Shown here in pieces: positions 27,514-36,223 of a DNA stretch of 64,000 bases (position 1 is the stretch's first letter; each line of letters opens with the position of its first letter). The notes under the pieces were generated by a model that saw only the letters and a list, made by a program, of their open reading frames with translations, ran no database searches and was not told the origin of the DNA. The stretch is taken from positions 62,001 to 126,000 of the forward strand of contig JAGSHD010000013.1 of the NCBI GenBank assembly GCA_023954715.1. Reading direction: 5' to 3'. The position numbers and the translations under genes are program-made. Origin of the DNA: Candidatus Cloacimonadota bacterium (GTDB lineage Bacteria > Muiribacteriota > UBA6191).

Positions 27514-28835
27514 TTAGTGTAGAAAATACCAAAGAGGTTTTTAAAGAAACTTTAAGTAAATCAGAAAATCCTACTCAAGTTATTTTGTCGGGTGGAAAAC
27601 AGCAATTAGCTCGAATAGGAAAAAATACTGTTTATCAAAATATGTTGAACAAAGAATATACCTTAAAAGTTCAAGTTGCTGATTATAAAAAGGTTGGAAA
27701 TGCTAGTACCAATCGTTTTTATGGTGAAGATGTAGAAAAAGCGATTCATAACGCTACATTTATAGCAAGGCATCAAGCTCAAGATCCGGATTGGGAGGGT
27801 TTTTTGAATGTTGATGATGAAATTGTAGATGATAAGTTTTATTGTAAAGATACAATGGACTCCTGTTTTGAAGAAAAGCTTGAAGAACTGAATGAAATCT
27901 TTATTGATGCAAAGCAAAAGAATGTAGAAATTGCCGGTGCTTTCTCTCATGGAGATTCTATTAGTGCTATTGGTAATCAAAACGGAATGTTTCGATATCA
28001 TGTAAATACAGATTGTGATTTTACTTTCTCTATTATGACGCCAAATGGTGGGACAGGTTGGTCAGAGTTTCATTCACATAGGTTGGCAGATATTAACCCC
28101 AAAGAACTGTATCGAGTTTCTTTAGAGAAAGCATTGCTGAGTGAAAACCCAATCGAAATTGATGGCGGAGAGTATACTGTAATTTTGGAACCACCCGCTG
28201 TTCAAAGCTTATTATTCTTTTTGGGGTATGCTGGATTTGGTGGATTAGGAGTTCAAGAGAAACGATCGTTCTTTTCTGAAAAGTTTGGTGAGAAAGTTTT
28301 TGGGGATAACATTTCTATCAGTGATAATTTTGCATTTGACCAAAGTTTTGGGGCACCGTTTGATTATGATGGGATTAGAAAGTCTAGTTTAAATATTATG
28401 GATAAAGGTGTATTTAATACTCCAGTATTTGATCGAGTTACAGCTCGAAAAATGAATAAAGTGGATACGGGACATGCATTACCATATCCAAGTCGATCTG
28501 GGCCTCTACCATTGAACTTATGTTTATCAGGAGGGGAAAGTAGTGTAGATGAAATGGTGAAATCCACTAAAAAAGGGATTTTAGTAACACGCTTCTTTTA
28601 TGATAACTTGATTGATCCAGGTCAATTGACATTAACTGGTATGACAAGAGATGGTACGTTTTTGATTGAGGATGGCAAGCTTGTATCTGGTATCAAAAAT
28701 ATGAGATACAATGAGTCTTTACCAAGAATCTTCAATTCAATTATAGCTTTATCAAAGCAATGTTGGAGTTTGAGAGGCTTTGGAAGACTATCTGTTCCGG
28801 CTATTAAAGTAGAAGGGTTTTCATTTAGCTCTTAG
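27510..28835 (+). CDS. tldE: TldE (PmbA), non-catalytic partner of TldD
   Basis: The 441-residue partner shares the TldD fold but lacks HExxxH, as is normal for TldE/PmbA. Typical stretches are RHQAQDPDWEGF near residue 90, the PAVQSLLFFLGYAGFGG region where TldD has its zinc motif, and the C-terminal LVTRFFYDNLIDPGQLTLTG. It overlaps tldD by four bases, and a strong terminator follows, giving a two-gene operon. It shapes the substrate channel of the heterodimer. Confidence 0.9.
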   Translation: MISVENTKEVFKETLSKSENPTQVILSGGKQQLARIGKNTVYQNMLNKEYTLKVQVADYKKVGNASTNRFYGEDVEKAIHNATFIARHQAQDPDWEGFLNVDDEIVDDKFYCKDTMDSCFEEKLEELNEIFIDAKQKNVEIAGAFSHGDSISAIGNQNGMFRYHVNTDCDFTFSIMTPNGGTGWSEFHSHRLADINPKELYRVSLEKALLSENPIEIDGGEYTVILEPPAVQSLLFFLGYAGFGGLGVQEKRSFFSEKFGEKVFGDNISISDNFAFDQSFGAPFDYDGIRKSSLNIMDKGVFNTPVFDRVTARKMNKVDTGHALPYPSRSGPLPLNLCLSGGESSVDEMVKSTKKGILVTRFFYDNLIDPGQLTLTGMTRDGTFLIEDGKLVSGIKNMRYNESLPRIFNSIIALSKQCWSLRGFGRLSVPAIKVEGFSFSS

Positions 28836-28860
28836 TTAGTGTTTACCAAAATAGATAAAC

Positions 28861-28890
28861 AAGAAGCGGCAAAAAAGTCGCTTCTTTTTT
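28861..28890 (+). terminator. Rho-independent terminator after tldE
   Basis: AAGAAGCGGC (28861-28870) and GTCGCTTCTT (28877-28886) form a stem with one G-T pair around an A-rich loop, followed by a T run. It also stands between tldE and the convergent FHA gene. Confidence 0.85.
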
Positions 28891-28905
28891 TATATATGGC
28901 TCTAT

Positions 28906-30054
28906 CTATTGTTGGTGTTGGTCCTCTAAGAGCTTTTTTTCATCCACGTCATTGAGTTGCTGAAACTCATTATAGTACTCATCAATCTCGGCTTGTAGCT
29001 CATGAAACCGCTCGCTGAAATCAGTAGAGATATCCTTAAAGGTATGAGTGATCAAAGTACCCTCTAAAAGATCTAGTTGGATTTGAAAATCTTGTAGTTT
29101 GAGTACTAGACCCATTAGTAAGTTTTTGGTGTTTTGATGCATTTTATCTTGTTTTTCAACTAGAGATAAACTTTTTTGAAGTTGTTTAGATAATCGTTCA
29201 TCTTGAACATTGTTGAGTTGTTTTTTTAGAGAGTGCTCTCGCTGCTGTAGCTTTTTTTGAATCTCTGGTTTGAGAGAAGTGTTTAAAGAGAAGATATCTT
29301 TTTCAACTTTAGGTAGCTTAACTTTTACAAAGTTTTTTATTTCAGCTTTAATATTTTTTAACAAATCCTGATCAAACTCTGGAAGGGCCCTTATCTTTTT
29401 TTGTACAACTTTTTCTTGGTCATAAATCTTTTGAGATATAGGTAATCGAAAGTTAGACATGGGTATTTGAGATTTTGTGAACTTTATTACCAAAGTATGG
29501 GCAATAGCTAAATAAGCTAAAGTGATAGCACAAGAGCTTAGTGATGGAAAGATTAAAAATAAAGAAAATAAGAGTAAAAAAGGGAAAGAAAGTAGTTTCA
29601 TGTAGACATCATTTGTCATGTATTGATCATGAGCTAATGCTGGTGGAAATACTTTGGCTAGATTGTTATTTACATAGTATTCAAAGGATAGTTCTGAAGA
29701 TGCTACATTGGCTGATGGTGTATGAAAAGTGCTTTGTACTACCTCTTTATTTTGATATTCAAACTGAATGGAAGTGGAAGAAAACTCAAGTAAATCACCA
29801 GGGACAAAAAAGCAGGATTGTGAAACTTTACTTTGATTTAAAAAGACTTCAGTATCAGAGGACAAGTTGCTTACTAAAAAACCGCTTGGTGTGAGTTTCA
29901 AATCAAGTTGGCGATCAGCAACATTTTGATCTCTAATGTGTACGTCACAGTCATTAGATTGACCTAAACTCAAACGTTGATTATATTTTAGTGCTTGTTT
30001 GTGACTAAAATTTAGAGCAGGTGAGTAGATATGTAAAATAATAATTCTTTCCAC
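28906..30054 (-). CDS. FHA-domain protein with membrane helices and coiled-coil tail
   Basis: The 382-residue protein (GTG start, weak ribosome site) has an N-terminal FHA domain at about residues 25-100: LSLGQSNDCDVHIRDQNVADRQLDL matches the GRS..D..I.D..VS.RH pattern, with Gln for Arg and RQ for RH, so phosphothreonine binding is uncertain. Two adjacent membrane helices (about 150-195) follow, then a long charged coiled coil. The last ~100 residues resemble the tail of the protein at 8519-9241. FHA proteins read Ser/Thr phosphorylation, but no kinase is seen in this window. The gene is divergent from the acidic secreted protein gene. Confidence 0.8.
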   Translation of the reverse strand: MERIIILHIYSPALNFSHKQALKYNQRLSLGQSNDCDVHIRDQNVADRQLDLKLTPSGFLVSNLSSDTEVFLNQSKVSQSCFFVPGDLLEFSSTSIQFEYQNKEVVQSTFHTPSANVASSELSFEYYVNNNLAKVFPPALAHDQYMTNDVYMKLLSFPFLLLFSLFLIFPSLSSCAITLAYLAIAHTLVIKFTKSQIPMSNFRLPISQKIYDQEKVVQKKIRALPEFDQDLLKNIKAEIKNFVKVKLPKVEKDIFSLNTSLKPEIQKKLQQREHSLKKQLNNVQDERLSKQLQKSLSLVEKQDKMHQNTKNLLMGLVLKLQDFQIQLDLLEGTLITHTFKDISTDFSERFHELQAEIDEYYNEFQQLNDVDEKKLLEDQHQQ

Positions 30055-30235
30055 GTAACTATTTTACACCAAATCCATCAAATTTTATTCAAAACCTACA
30101 GTTTTTTTTAATTTTTTTCGATATATTAATAAATTCTGCTAACAAAGCTTTTGTTTTTTATACTCAAATAATAGAAGTTTAAATAAAATGGATTTATAGT
30201 GTACAAGATTTAACTATGTTAAGAGTTATTGTACT

Positions 30236-31087
30236 ATGACCTCATTTAACAAAGCAAAACTATATAATATGCGCATATTTTTCTTTTTATATCTTTTAAG
30301 TTTTTCAACTTTAATTAGTCCACAACTCTCTTATACCTATGCAGAAGAAGTAGATGCAGAGGGCGATGAAGAGTACGAAGACGAAGAAGAGGGAGATGAA
30401 GAGTACGAAGAAGAAGGGTCTGACGAAGAATATGAAGAGTACGAAGAAGAGAGCTTTGACGAATATGCGGAGTTTGATGATGAAGAGGGAGAGTCCGGTG
30501 CAGAAGAAACTTTTCGAGGAAAAGTAGAAAACTTACTAGACTTTTTAGATCAGCATCGTGATATGAAAATTATCGCTGAACAATTCATTTACCCTTTTGG
30601 GGCAGATGGTCATAAACCTATGTTATCAAAAAACTTGATTCCATCTGTTGGAGAAAATATTGGTGGTTTTACAACAACTAAGGTTAATAGAGGCGGCTCC
30701 AAAAAGAAGAAAAAAGTGACGAGAGGTAAATTTGTAGCAATTGGTACAAAAGGGGCTCGTCCAAGTACTACGAGTAGTAAACGACGGTCATTTGGTGGTT
30801 TGAGTAGTGTAAGTAGTCCATCTTCTTCATCAAAAGCTAAAAAAGGGCCACCAGCAGCACCGGTAATATTACCACCATTTGTTATATCAGGTAAGTTTGG
30901 GATTCGTAACAATGAGTACATTATTATCGGAAATAGATTTTATACAGTAGACCAAAAGTTAAAAGGATCTAGAGCACTTAAGAAAGTGGTTGTGACTGGT
31001 ATAGACGATCAACTCGCCTATTTTGCCTATAAGGATCGCGAGTTTCAAAGAAAGATTCAAGCTACTAAAAAGATATTTGGTCAATAG
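30236..31087 (+). CDS. Secreted acidic protein with a PilP/GspC-like C-terminal domain
   Basis: The 283-residue product has four regions. A signal peptide follows a longer N-region (cleavage near SYTYA-EE). Residues ~37-90 are almost entirely Glu/Asp/Tyr/Gly, with repeated DEEYEE units. A basic Ser/Lys/Gly linker spans about 145-210. The C-terminal ~70 residues contain ISGKFGIRNNEYIIIGNRFY and KKVVVTGIDDQLAYFAY. That tail has the layout of PilP, GspC or MshK small beta domains (a strand, 'I-NG..Y.VGD', then 'G..V..I....V'), which bind secretins. A pilus or secretion role is an inference. The 3' end overlaps the convergent heptosyltransferase gene by 23 bases. Confidence 0.65.
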   Translation: MTSFNKAKLYNMRIFFFLYLLSFSTLISPQLSYTYAEEVDAEGDEEYEDEEEGDEEYEEEGSDEEYEEYEEESFDEYAEFDDEEGESGAEETFRGKVENLLDFLDQHRDMKIIAEQFIYPFGADGHKPMLSKNLIPSVGENIGGFTTTKVNRGGSKKKKKVTRGKFVAIGTKGARPSTTSSKRRSFGGLSSVSSPSSSSKAKKGPPAAPVILPPFVISGKFGIRNNEYIIIGNRFYTVDQKLKGSRALKKVVVTGIDDQLAYFAYKDREFQRKIQATKKIFGQ

Positions 31088-32129
31088 TTGATAAGACTTG
31101 TTGCGGTGTGATGTAAGTCATGCAGCTATGATGTGAGCATGTTTTTTTTCGACATGGATAGCAGGGGATTCCCCCACAATCTAAACCTGGATACTCATCC
31201 CAATATGGTTTGGTTTCTACGGCTAAAGCAGACCCACCAAAAAGCCCTATAGAAGGAACCTTAAAGGCACTAGCTAGGTGTAATGCTAGGGTATCTCCAG
31301 AAAGTAAAAAACTACACTTTTTAACTAAAAGTGCTAACTCAATTAAGGTTGTTTTATTAATTGCAGTTTGACAAGTTCCTGGTTTTAGTTCTTTTAAGAT
31401 CTCTAGGCTTGTAAGATAATCTTCATTACCACCACCCGTGAGTAAGATTCGATGCTTTGGATGTTTTTCTTTGAGCTTTTTTATTACTTCAATAAAATAA
31501 GGCGTTTTCCATCTTTTTGTGGCTTTACTGGCGCCAACATTTATGATTATGTATGGCATTCGAATACGCAAACGATGGATTAAATCACGAAATCCTTTGA
31601 CCTCGCTAGGTAAAAACTGAAAATTAAATGGGTCTTCTAGTTTATGTTGTGTTAGGCCAGAGTCAAAGAGTAGTTTTTGATAAAAATCAACTCGGTGCAT
31701 GACTTTTTCTGGGATTTCGGGGATGGTATAGGAGTGAAACAAATGGTTTAACTCCCGAGTATTTGCTTTATTAAAGCCGATTTTGTGTTTAGATCCGGTA
31801 AGCATACTAAGCCAACCAGATTTGAAAAGCCCTTGAAAATCAAATACTAAATCAAAATTTAAAGCTTTTAGTTTTTTACGGAATTTTAGATTGTTATAAA
31901 GTGTAACAAAAGGATTTACATTGAATATCTTTTTCTTTGGGAAAAGAATAAACTCCATGTTGGCTTGGTGCTTTACAACGGGATAAGACTTATCTTCTAT
32001 AGCCCAATGTATTTTGGCATTTGGGTAATTGAGTTGGATTTGCTGTATCGCAGGCAAGGTTTGAATAACATCACCAATAGCTCCAAGTCTTATAATAAGT
32101 ATGTTTTTAGGGTTTGATGGGAGTTTCAT
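31065..32129 (-). CDS. ADP-heptose:LPS heptosyltransferase-like glycosyltransferase (family 9)
   Basis: The 354-residue protein is a GT9 (GT-B fold) enzyme expected to add heptose to the LPS core on the cytoplasmic face of the inner membrane. Visible are the N-terminal ILIIRLGAIGDVIQTLPAI motif, VFDFQGLFKSG, INVGASKATKRWKTPYF at the domain junction, SGDTLALHLASAFKVPSIGLFG for ADP-sugar binding, and a Cys/His-rich tail (PCYPCRKKTC) common in this family. It starts three bases after a lipoprotein gene on the same strand. Which core heptose it adds cannot be told. Confidence 0.9.
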   Translation of the reverse strand: MKLPSNPKNILIIRLGAIGDVIQTLPAIQQIQLNYPNAKIHWAIEDKSYPVVKHQANMEFILFPKKKIFNVNPFVTLYNNLKFRKKLKALNFDLVFDFQGLFKSGWLSMLTGSKHKIGFNKANTRELNHLFHSYTIPEIPEKVMHRVDFYQKLLFDSGLTQHKLEDPFNFQFLPSEVKGFRDLIHRLRIRMPYIIINVGASKATKRWKTPYFIEVIKKLKEKHPKHRILLTGGGNEDYLTSLEILKELKPGTCQTAINKTTLIELALLVKKCSFLLSGDTLALHLASAFKVPSIGLFGGSALAVETKPYWDEYPGLDCGGIPCYPCRKKTCSHHSCMTYITPQQVLSTIDQISF

Positions 32130-32132
32130 GAT

Positions 32133-32825
32133 TTAGAAGTTCCTTGCGCGAGTTCTGCCACTGTTTTTGGCTAGTTCTTCACTTTCAAAGTAGATACGGT
32201 TTTTATCAGAAATCCTTTTTGCGCTTTTACTATCTACACGATAATAGCGCTTACCATTTTTTGAAGCTACAAAACCTGATTTGGGAGCAGTGTTTGAATC
32301 AATTTGATTTTCACTAGAGTTTACATCAATATAATGCTGAAATCTCAATAAAGAATCACGAGTTTGGGAGAGTTGAATATTTTGCCAAGTATCTTGAAAA
32401 TTTAGGTAGATATTATGTAGTTTGTTTTTATCCTTGATGGAGGCAAGGTTATCTACTAAGAGTTGTTTTGCCGGAAAGTAAGCTCCTCCGATTATAGCTT
32501 CTTTTTGATCTATAATGAGTAAATTGTGAGCAATTTTAAACTTTGCATCAATAATTTTAATAGAAAAGTGCTTAGAAGCATCGAAAATTAGATTTTCAGG
32601 AAAGGATTCAAAAGTACGGTCACTAATAATTCGAATCAAGATCCCTTTTGACTTGAGTTGGATTAGTTGATCTATCAGTTTGAGTGAGAAAATACCCGGA
32701 GTCATATAGTCTATCGTAACTTTAGCTTTGTTAAAATAGGGTTGTATTTTTAAATTGGGTTCTTTTTCAATGGCAGTACAAGTCATAATGAAGAGTAGAA
32801 AGATAAAGACTTTTAAAATACGCAA
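32133..32825 (-). CDS. Probable lipoprotein with a degenerate phospholipase-D-like domain
   Basis: The TTG at 32825 is chosen because AAGGA lies 7 bases upstream and the product then opens with a lipoprotein-like signal (MRILKVFIFLLFIMTC). An ATG 31 codons earlier lacks both. The 230-residue protein has one PLD-like half-domain: ISDRTF, then IAHNLLIIDQKEAIIGGAYF. Aligned with the usual HxK(x)4D...GSxN motif, the catalytic His and Lys are replaced (Ala and Asn). The C-terminus is basic (KNGKRYYRVDSKSAKRISDK), so nucleic acid or phospholipid binding is possible. It is cotranscribed with the heptosyltransferase, three bases apart. Confidence 0.6.
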   Translation of the reverse strand: MRILKVFIFLLFIMTCTAIEKEPNLKIQPYFNKAKVTIDYMTPGIFSLKLIDQLIQLKSKGILIRIISDRTFESFPENLIFDASKHFSIKIIDAKFKIAHNLLIIDQKEAIIGGAYFPAKQLLVDNLASIKDKNKLHNIYLNFQDTWQNIQLSQTRDSLLRFQHYIDVNSSENQIDSNTAPKSGFVASKNGKRYYRVDSKSAKRISDKNRIYFESEELAKNSGRTRARNF

Positions 32826-32908
32826 ATGGGGTTCCTTGTGTAGAGTTTCAATAACTTGTATAGGTTTTACAAAAGCTAGAAAGTATATATTAAGTTGAAA
32901 AAATAATC

Positions 32909-32946
32909 TATATATCAATTAAATCACTTGGTCTACTTGATATATA
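32909..32946. repeat. 10-bp inverted repeat in a divergent promoter region
   Basis: TATATATCAA (32909-32918) and TTGATATATA (32937-32946) are exact reverse complements separated by 18 bases. They sit in the 346-base gap (32826-33171) between the divergent lipoprotein gene and the PilT-like gene. The rest of that gap is AT-rich with no open frame. AT-rich dyads can arise by chance; an operator role is only possible. Confidence 0.35.
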
Positions 32947-33171
32947 TTGTTTAACATTAGAAGGAGTTGTATTTATTAAGTGGAGTTTTATCGATTGAAC
33001 TTTATAGGTTCTAGATTAGATATTTTAAATTGATGGATGCCTTCTATTGTGATTTTGCATAGATGTTTATAAACTGAGTAGAAAATATTTATACTTTTCG
33101 TTCGATAAGATTTAAGAAGAAAAACAGCTTTATAATTATTAGAGCGTTATTTGAATGGATTTTGAGGATTT

Positions 33172-34512
33172 ATGTCTTTTATAAAACAATTTAAGCAACA
33201 ATTAAAAGAGTGCAATGGTAAATTTACAGATCCCGTTTCATTTTTAGTAATGCAAAATACAGAGACTTTAACTTCTTTAAAGGAAGAGGACTTTGTTTTT
33301 TTACTAACTGTAACCAAAAAATTAAAAACAAAAAATGTAGACCAAGGTATATTAAAACAGGCGATTTATAAACTTGATATGATTCAAAAACAGTCTGGTA
33401 GTAGGCGAGTTGCTATTGAATCAACTTTGGATGATGAAGACTTTTCTCCAATATTAGAGTTAGCTAAATCTAGAAATGCAGAAGTAATTCATATTCGAAC
33501 CAATAAAAGACCGTTGTTTAGAATAGCTGGTGTGTTGATGGAGGTAGAAGAGGACTTATCAATTAGTGCGTCTCAATTACAAAAGATGATAGCTAATACT
33601 TTTAGCTCTGTACAATATAATCAATTTCAAACCATGAAATCGGTTTCATTTTCACTTTCATTGGCTGGAGTATCAAGATTTCGAGTTCATGCGTTTTATG
33701 AAAATGATAATATCAGATTGGTATTTAAACAGGTTCCTCTACAGATACCCGAGTTGAGTACTGCCAAGTTAGATCCCAAGTTATTAGATCTTTTACAACA
33801 CAATCAAGACTTATCGGGTCTTGTTTTAATCAATGGTCCTTCTAGGTCTGGTAAAAGTACAAGTTGTGCAGTGTTGCTAGAGTGGATTAATCAAAACCTC
33901 CCAAGAAAGGTATTCTGCTTAGAAGATCCCATCGAATATCTATTTCGAGATAACAAGTCTTCAGTTACTCAAAGAGAAAAGTATTCAGACTTTGAAGACC
34001 TATCTAAAGTGATTCAATACTCTCTCAAAGATGGAGTAGAGATTTTATATGTGACGAAAATTGATTCCTTAGAGACTCTAGAGATCGTTTTAACAGCAGC
34101 AGAAACAGGTGTATTAGTCATATCTACAGTTACAGCTATTGATGTAGTTAGAAGTATAGAGTCACTATTCTTTGGGGCTGATAAAACTGTGAAATTTGGT
34201 TATCAGCAGCGTTTATCTAGAGTGCTACTTTATGTTTCTGCCCAAATTTTAGTACCTAGAAGAGAGGGTGGAAAGGCTTTGGTGAAAGAGCAAGTAATGA
34301 TGGATTCCAGTACTAAAGGAATGGTACGAGAAGGGCAGTTTAAAGTCTTGTCGAATTTAATTGACCAAACCAAAAATGCTAAGATATTTTCATTTCATGC
34401 AGATTTTGAAGATTTGATAAAGCAATCAGAGTTAGAGTGGAACGAAGTTATGGATTTGATTCCAGATTACGAGTCTTTTGAAAAAAAGATGAGATCACAA
34501 GGGTTAATATAA
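33172..34512 (+). CDS. Divergent PilT/PilB-like secretion ATPase, catalytic motifs damaged
   Basis: The 446-residue protein has an extra N-terminal region (~120 residues), then the PilT architecture: a PAS-like N-domain (IHIRTNKRPLFRIAGVL), Walker A at residues 222-230 (GPSRSGKST), and the Asp-box EDPIEYLFR..SSVTQREK. In the Walker B region the PilT GExRD motif reads TKID, so the catalytic Glu is Lys296. The His-box ATLHT reads STVTA, so the His is Thr321. The AAETG motif is kept. Nucleotide binding is plausible, normal hydrolysis is not. A second PilT-like gene follows after 34 bases. It may be a partner subunit for pilus retraction or gliding. Confidence 0.8.
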   Translation: MSFIKQFKQQLKECNGKFTDPVSFLVMQNTETLTSLKEEDFVFLLTVTKKLKTKNVDQGILKQAIYKLDMIQKQSGSRRVAIESTLDDEDFSPILELAKSRNAEVIHIRTNKRPLFRIAGVLMEVEEDLSISASQLQKMIANTFSSVQYNQFQTMKSVSFSLSLAGVSRFRVHAFYENDNIRLVFKQVPLQIPELSTAKLDPKLLDLLQHNQDLSGLVLINGPSRSGKSTSCAVLLEWINQNLPRKVFCLEDPIEYLFRDNKSSVTQREKYSDFEDLSKVIQYSLKDGVEILYVTKIDSLETLEIVLTAAETGVLVISTVTAIDVVRSIESLFFGADKTVKFGYQQRLSRVLLYVSAQILVPRREGGKALVKEQVMMDSSTKGMVREGQFKVLSNLIDQTKNAKIFSFHADFEDLIKQSELEWNEVMDLIPDYESFEKKMRSQGLI

Positions 34513-34546
34513 ATCACTTGATATAAAAGCTGATGTAGGTAAAATT

Positions 34547-35560
34547 ATGAGAGATTTAATAAAAAAAGCAATCGAGTTGCAAGCAGATCGAGTTCATGTT
34601 GTATCAGGAACCATGCCAATTTGCCAAAAATACAAAGAGATTATTCAAATCTCAGATCAACGTACATTACCACCTCAGGTATATCAATTGATTGATGGAC
34701 TACTTGATGAAAAGCAAAAAAAGCGATTATTGAAGGACTCAGAACTCTTTACTTCTATAGATATAGATGACAAGCATTTTGCAAGAGCTCATGTATACAA
34801 GCAAAGAAGTACTTTGGCTATTTCTTTGAAAATTATCAATAAGAAAGTAAATAGTTTGAGTAATATTGGCTTTGATATGGATACTTTAGCAAATTTACTA
34901 AGGCAAAACAGCGGCTTAATTTTGGTTGCCGGTGCGCCTAACTCTGGTAAATCTTCTACTTGTGCTGCTTTAGTTCATCATTATGTATCGCAACGTTCGT
35001 ATCATGCCTTAAGACTATCAGAAACAATTGAAAAAGAGTTTATTGATTATCCAAGCAGTCTTGTTACCCAAAGGCTTGAAGATATAGACTATAAAAAAGA
35101 TGAGTCTATTGTAGATTCTATTTTGATGAGCGATATAGATATCTTAGATATGGGAGAGATTAAAGAGGCAAAAGACTTTAAATTAGCCTGTGATCTTTCG
35201 GCAAAAGGCCTACTAGTTGTCGCGTCCATCGTGGCAAGTGACATAGAAAACGTATTATTTAAATCCCTACACTGTATGGGGGATCCAGAGTTTTTCAGAA
35301 AAGCAATCTCAGAGAATCTTTTGGCTGTCATTCATCAAAGCTATTTTAGAAATAAAAGTAAAGAAGCCTTTTTTATCCATGAAATGTTTCGAGTATATCC
35401 ATCTGTTAAAAAGCATTTATTATTGGCAAACATAACCGCGATTATGAGCTTTTTAGAAAGTGGTGGAAAGTCAGACTGTTTGTTATATAAAAAAGCCTTC
35501 GAATTGTTAGTGGCTGATAACAAGATTCATGAAGAAGAGGTTCCTTCCACATATCGCTAG
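34547..35560 (+). CDS. Second divergent PilT-like ATPase
   Basis: The 337-residue protein has normal PilT length and a shortened PilT layout: N-domain (ADRVHVVSG..PICQKYKEI), Walker A at about 129-137 (GAPNSGKSS), and SLVTQR. The Walker B segment IDILDMGEIKEAKD retains Glu204. The Asp-box Glu-Asp is altered (SETIE for EDPIE), and the His-box has Val229 in place of His (ASIVA for ATLHT). It keeps the Walker B Glu that its upstream neighbour lacks, so a mixed hexamer with complementary sites is conceivable. It is convergent with the gene at 35564, with a gap of only three bases. Confidence 0.75.
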   Translation: MRDLIKKAIELQADRVHVVSGTMPICQKYKEIIQISDQRTLPPQVYQLIDGLLDEKQKKRLLKDSELFTSIDIDDKHFARAHVYKQRSTLAISLKIINKKVNSLSNIGFDMDTLANLLRQNSGLILVAGAPNSGKSSTCAALVHHYVSQRSYHALRLSETIEKEFIDYPSSLVTQRLEDIDYKKDESIVDSILMSDIDILDMGEIKEAKDFKLACDLSAKGLLVVASIVASDIENVLFKSLHCMGDPEFFRKAISENLLAVIHQSYFRNKSKEAFFIHEMFRVYPSVKKHLLLANITAIMSFLESGGKSDCLLYKKAFELLVADNKIHEEEVPSTYR

Positions 35561-35563
35561 ATC

Positions 35564-36223
35564 TTAGTGAGAGATTTTCCATTCAACCCATCCAGAAAAG
35601 TTCATGCTCTTTTTTGCACTAATTCCGATTTTTTGCCAAGCCCAAGGTGTTAAGTCAATTCCGGCAGGATTTTTTACTACTCGACCGTCAAAACGTCTCA
35701 TACGATGTTGAAAATAGTGAATCGCTCTTGGATTTGAGTTTGTTTTCCAATAGGGGTCATCTCGAAACCAAGGCCCTAAGTCTCTTACTTTCATTCGAAC
35801 CCAACGACCAACTCTACCATCTTTTTTGACGAGTCTAACTTTAATATGTTTTCCGATGATACTAACATGAGGTAAAGCAGCAGTAACTAGGCCCCATTTA
35901 ACTTTAGATCCATCTTTAAAGACATTTGTCTCACCCTTATTACCAGGTTTACCAAAACTTGTACCATAAACTCGAAATATTCCATTGCCTTGATACGATG
36001 ACTTAGTATTATTTAAAATAGATTGTGATACACGTTTTTTACGGCTAAACAAACTTTGAGAGACAATCTTTGAAAAGAGTCGATTAAAAGACTTCTTGTC
36101 ATTATGACTGATATATCCAGGATTACTTTGTTTCTTTTTTAGATATTTGAGAATTAAGTTTCCGGCGGGATCGTTTGCTATAGAACAGTTAAAGCAAATA
36201 TAAAATAAAATTAGGTATTTCAT
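35564..36223 (-). CDS. Secreted double-psi beta-barrel (RlpA/expansin-like) protein
   Basis: The 219-residue protein has a signal peptide (MKYLILFYICFNCSIA). A helical lead (about 20-85) is followed by a domain with RVYGTSFGKPG, WGLVTAALP, VRMKVRDLGPW..DDPYW and GIDLTPWAWQKIG. Asp in VRDLGPW and Asp in GIDLTP fit the two conserved acidic positions of double-psi barrels such as RlpA, MltA and expansins, which act on or bind peptidoglycan. No SPOR domain is present. The start overlaps the upstream binding-protein gene (ATGA), linking the two in one operon. A cell-wall role is inferred from fold and export. Confidence 0.65.
   Translation of the reverse strand: MKYLILFYICFNCSIANDPAGNLILKYLKKKQSNPGYISHNDKKSFNRLFSKIVSQSLFSRKKRVSQSILNNTKSSYQGNGIFRVYGTSFGKPGNKGETNVFKDGSKVKWGLVTAALPHVSIIGKHIKVRLVKKDGRVGRWVRMKVRDLGPWFRDDPYWKTNSNPRAIHYFQHRMRRFDGRVVKNPAGIDLTPWAWQKIGISAKKSMNFSGWVEWKISH

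Noticed and set aside
29541-29894. 117-codon plus-strand frame
   Set aside because: Antisense to the FHA-domain gene; basic, low-complexity composition and no ribosome site.
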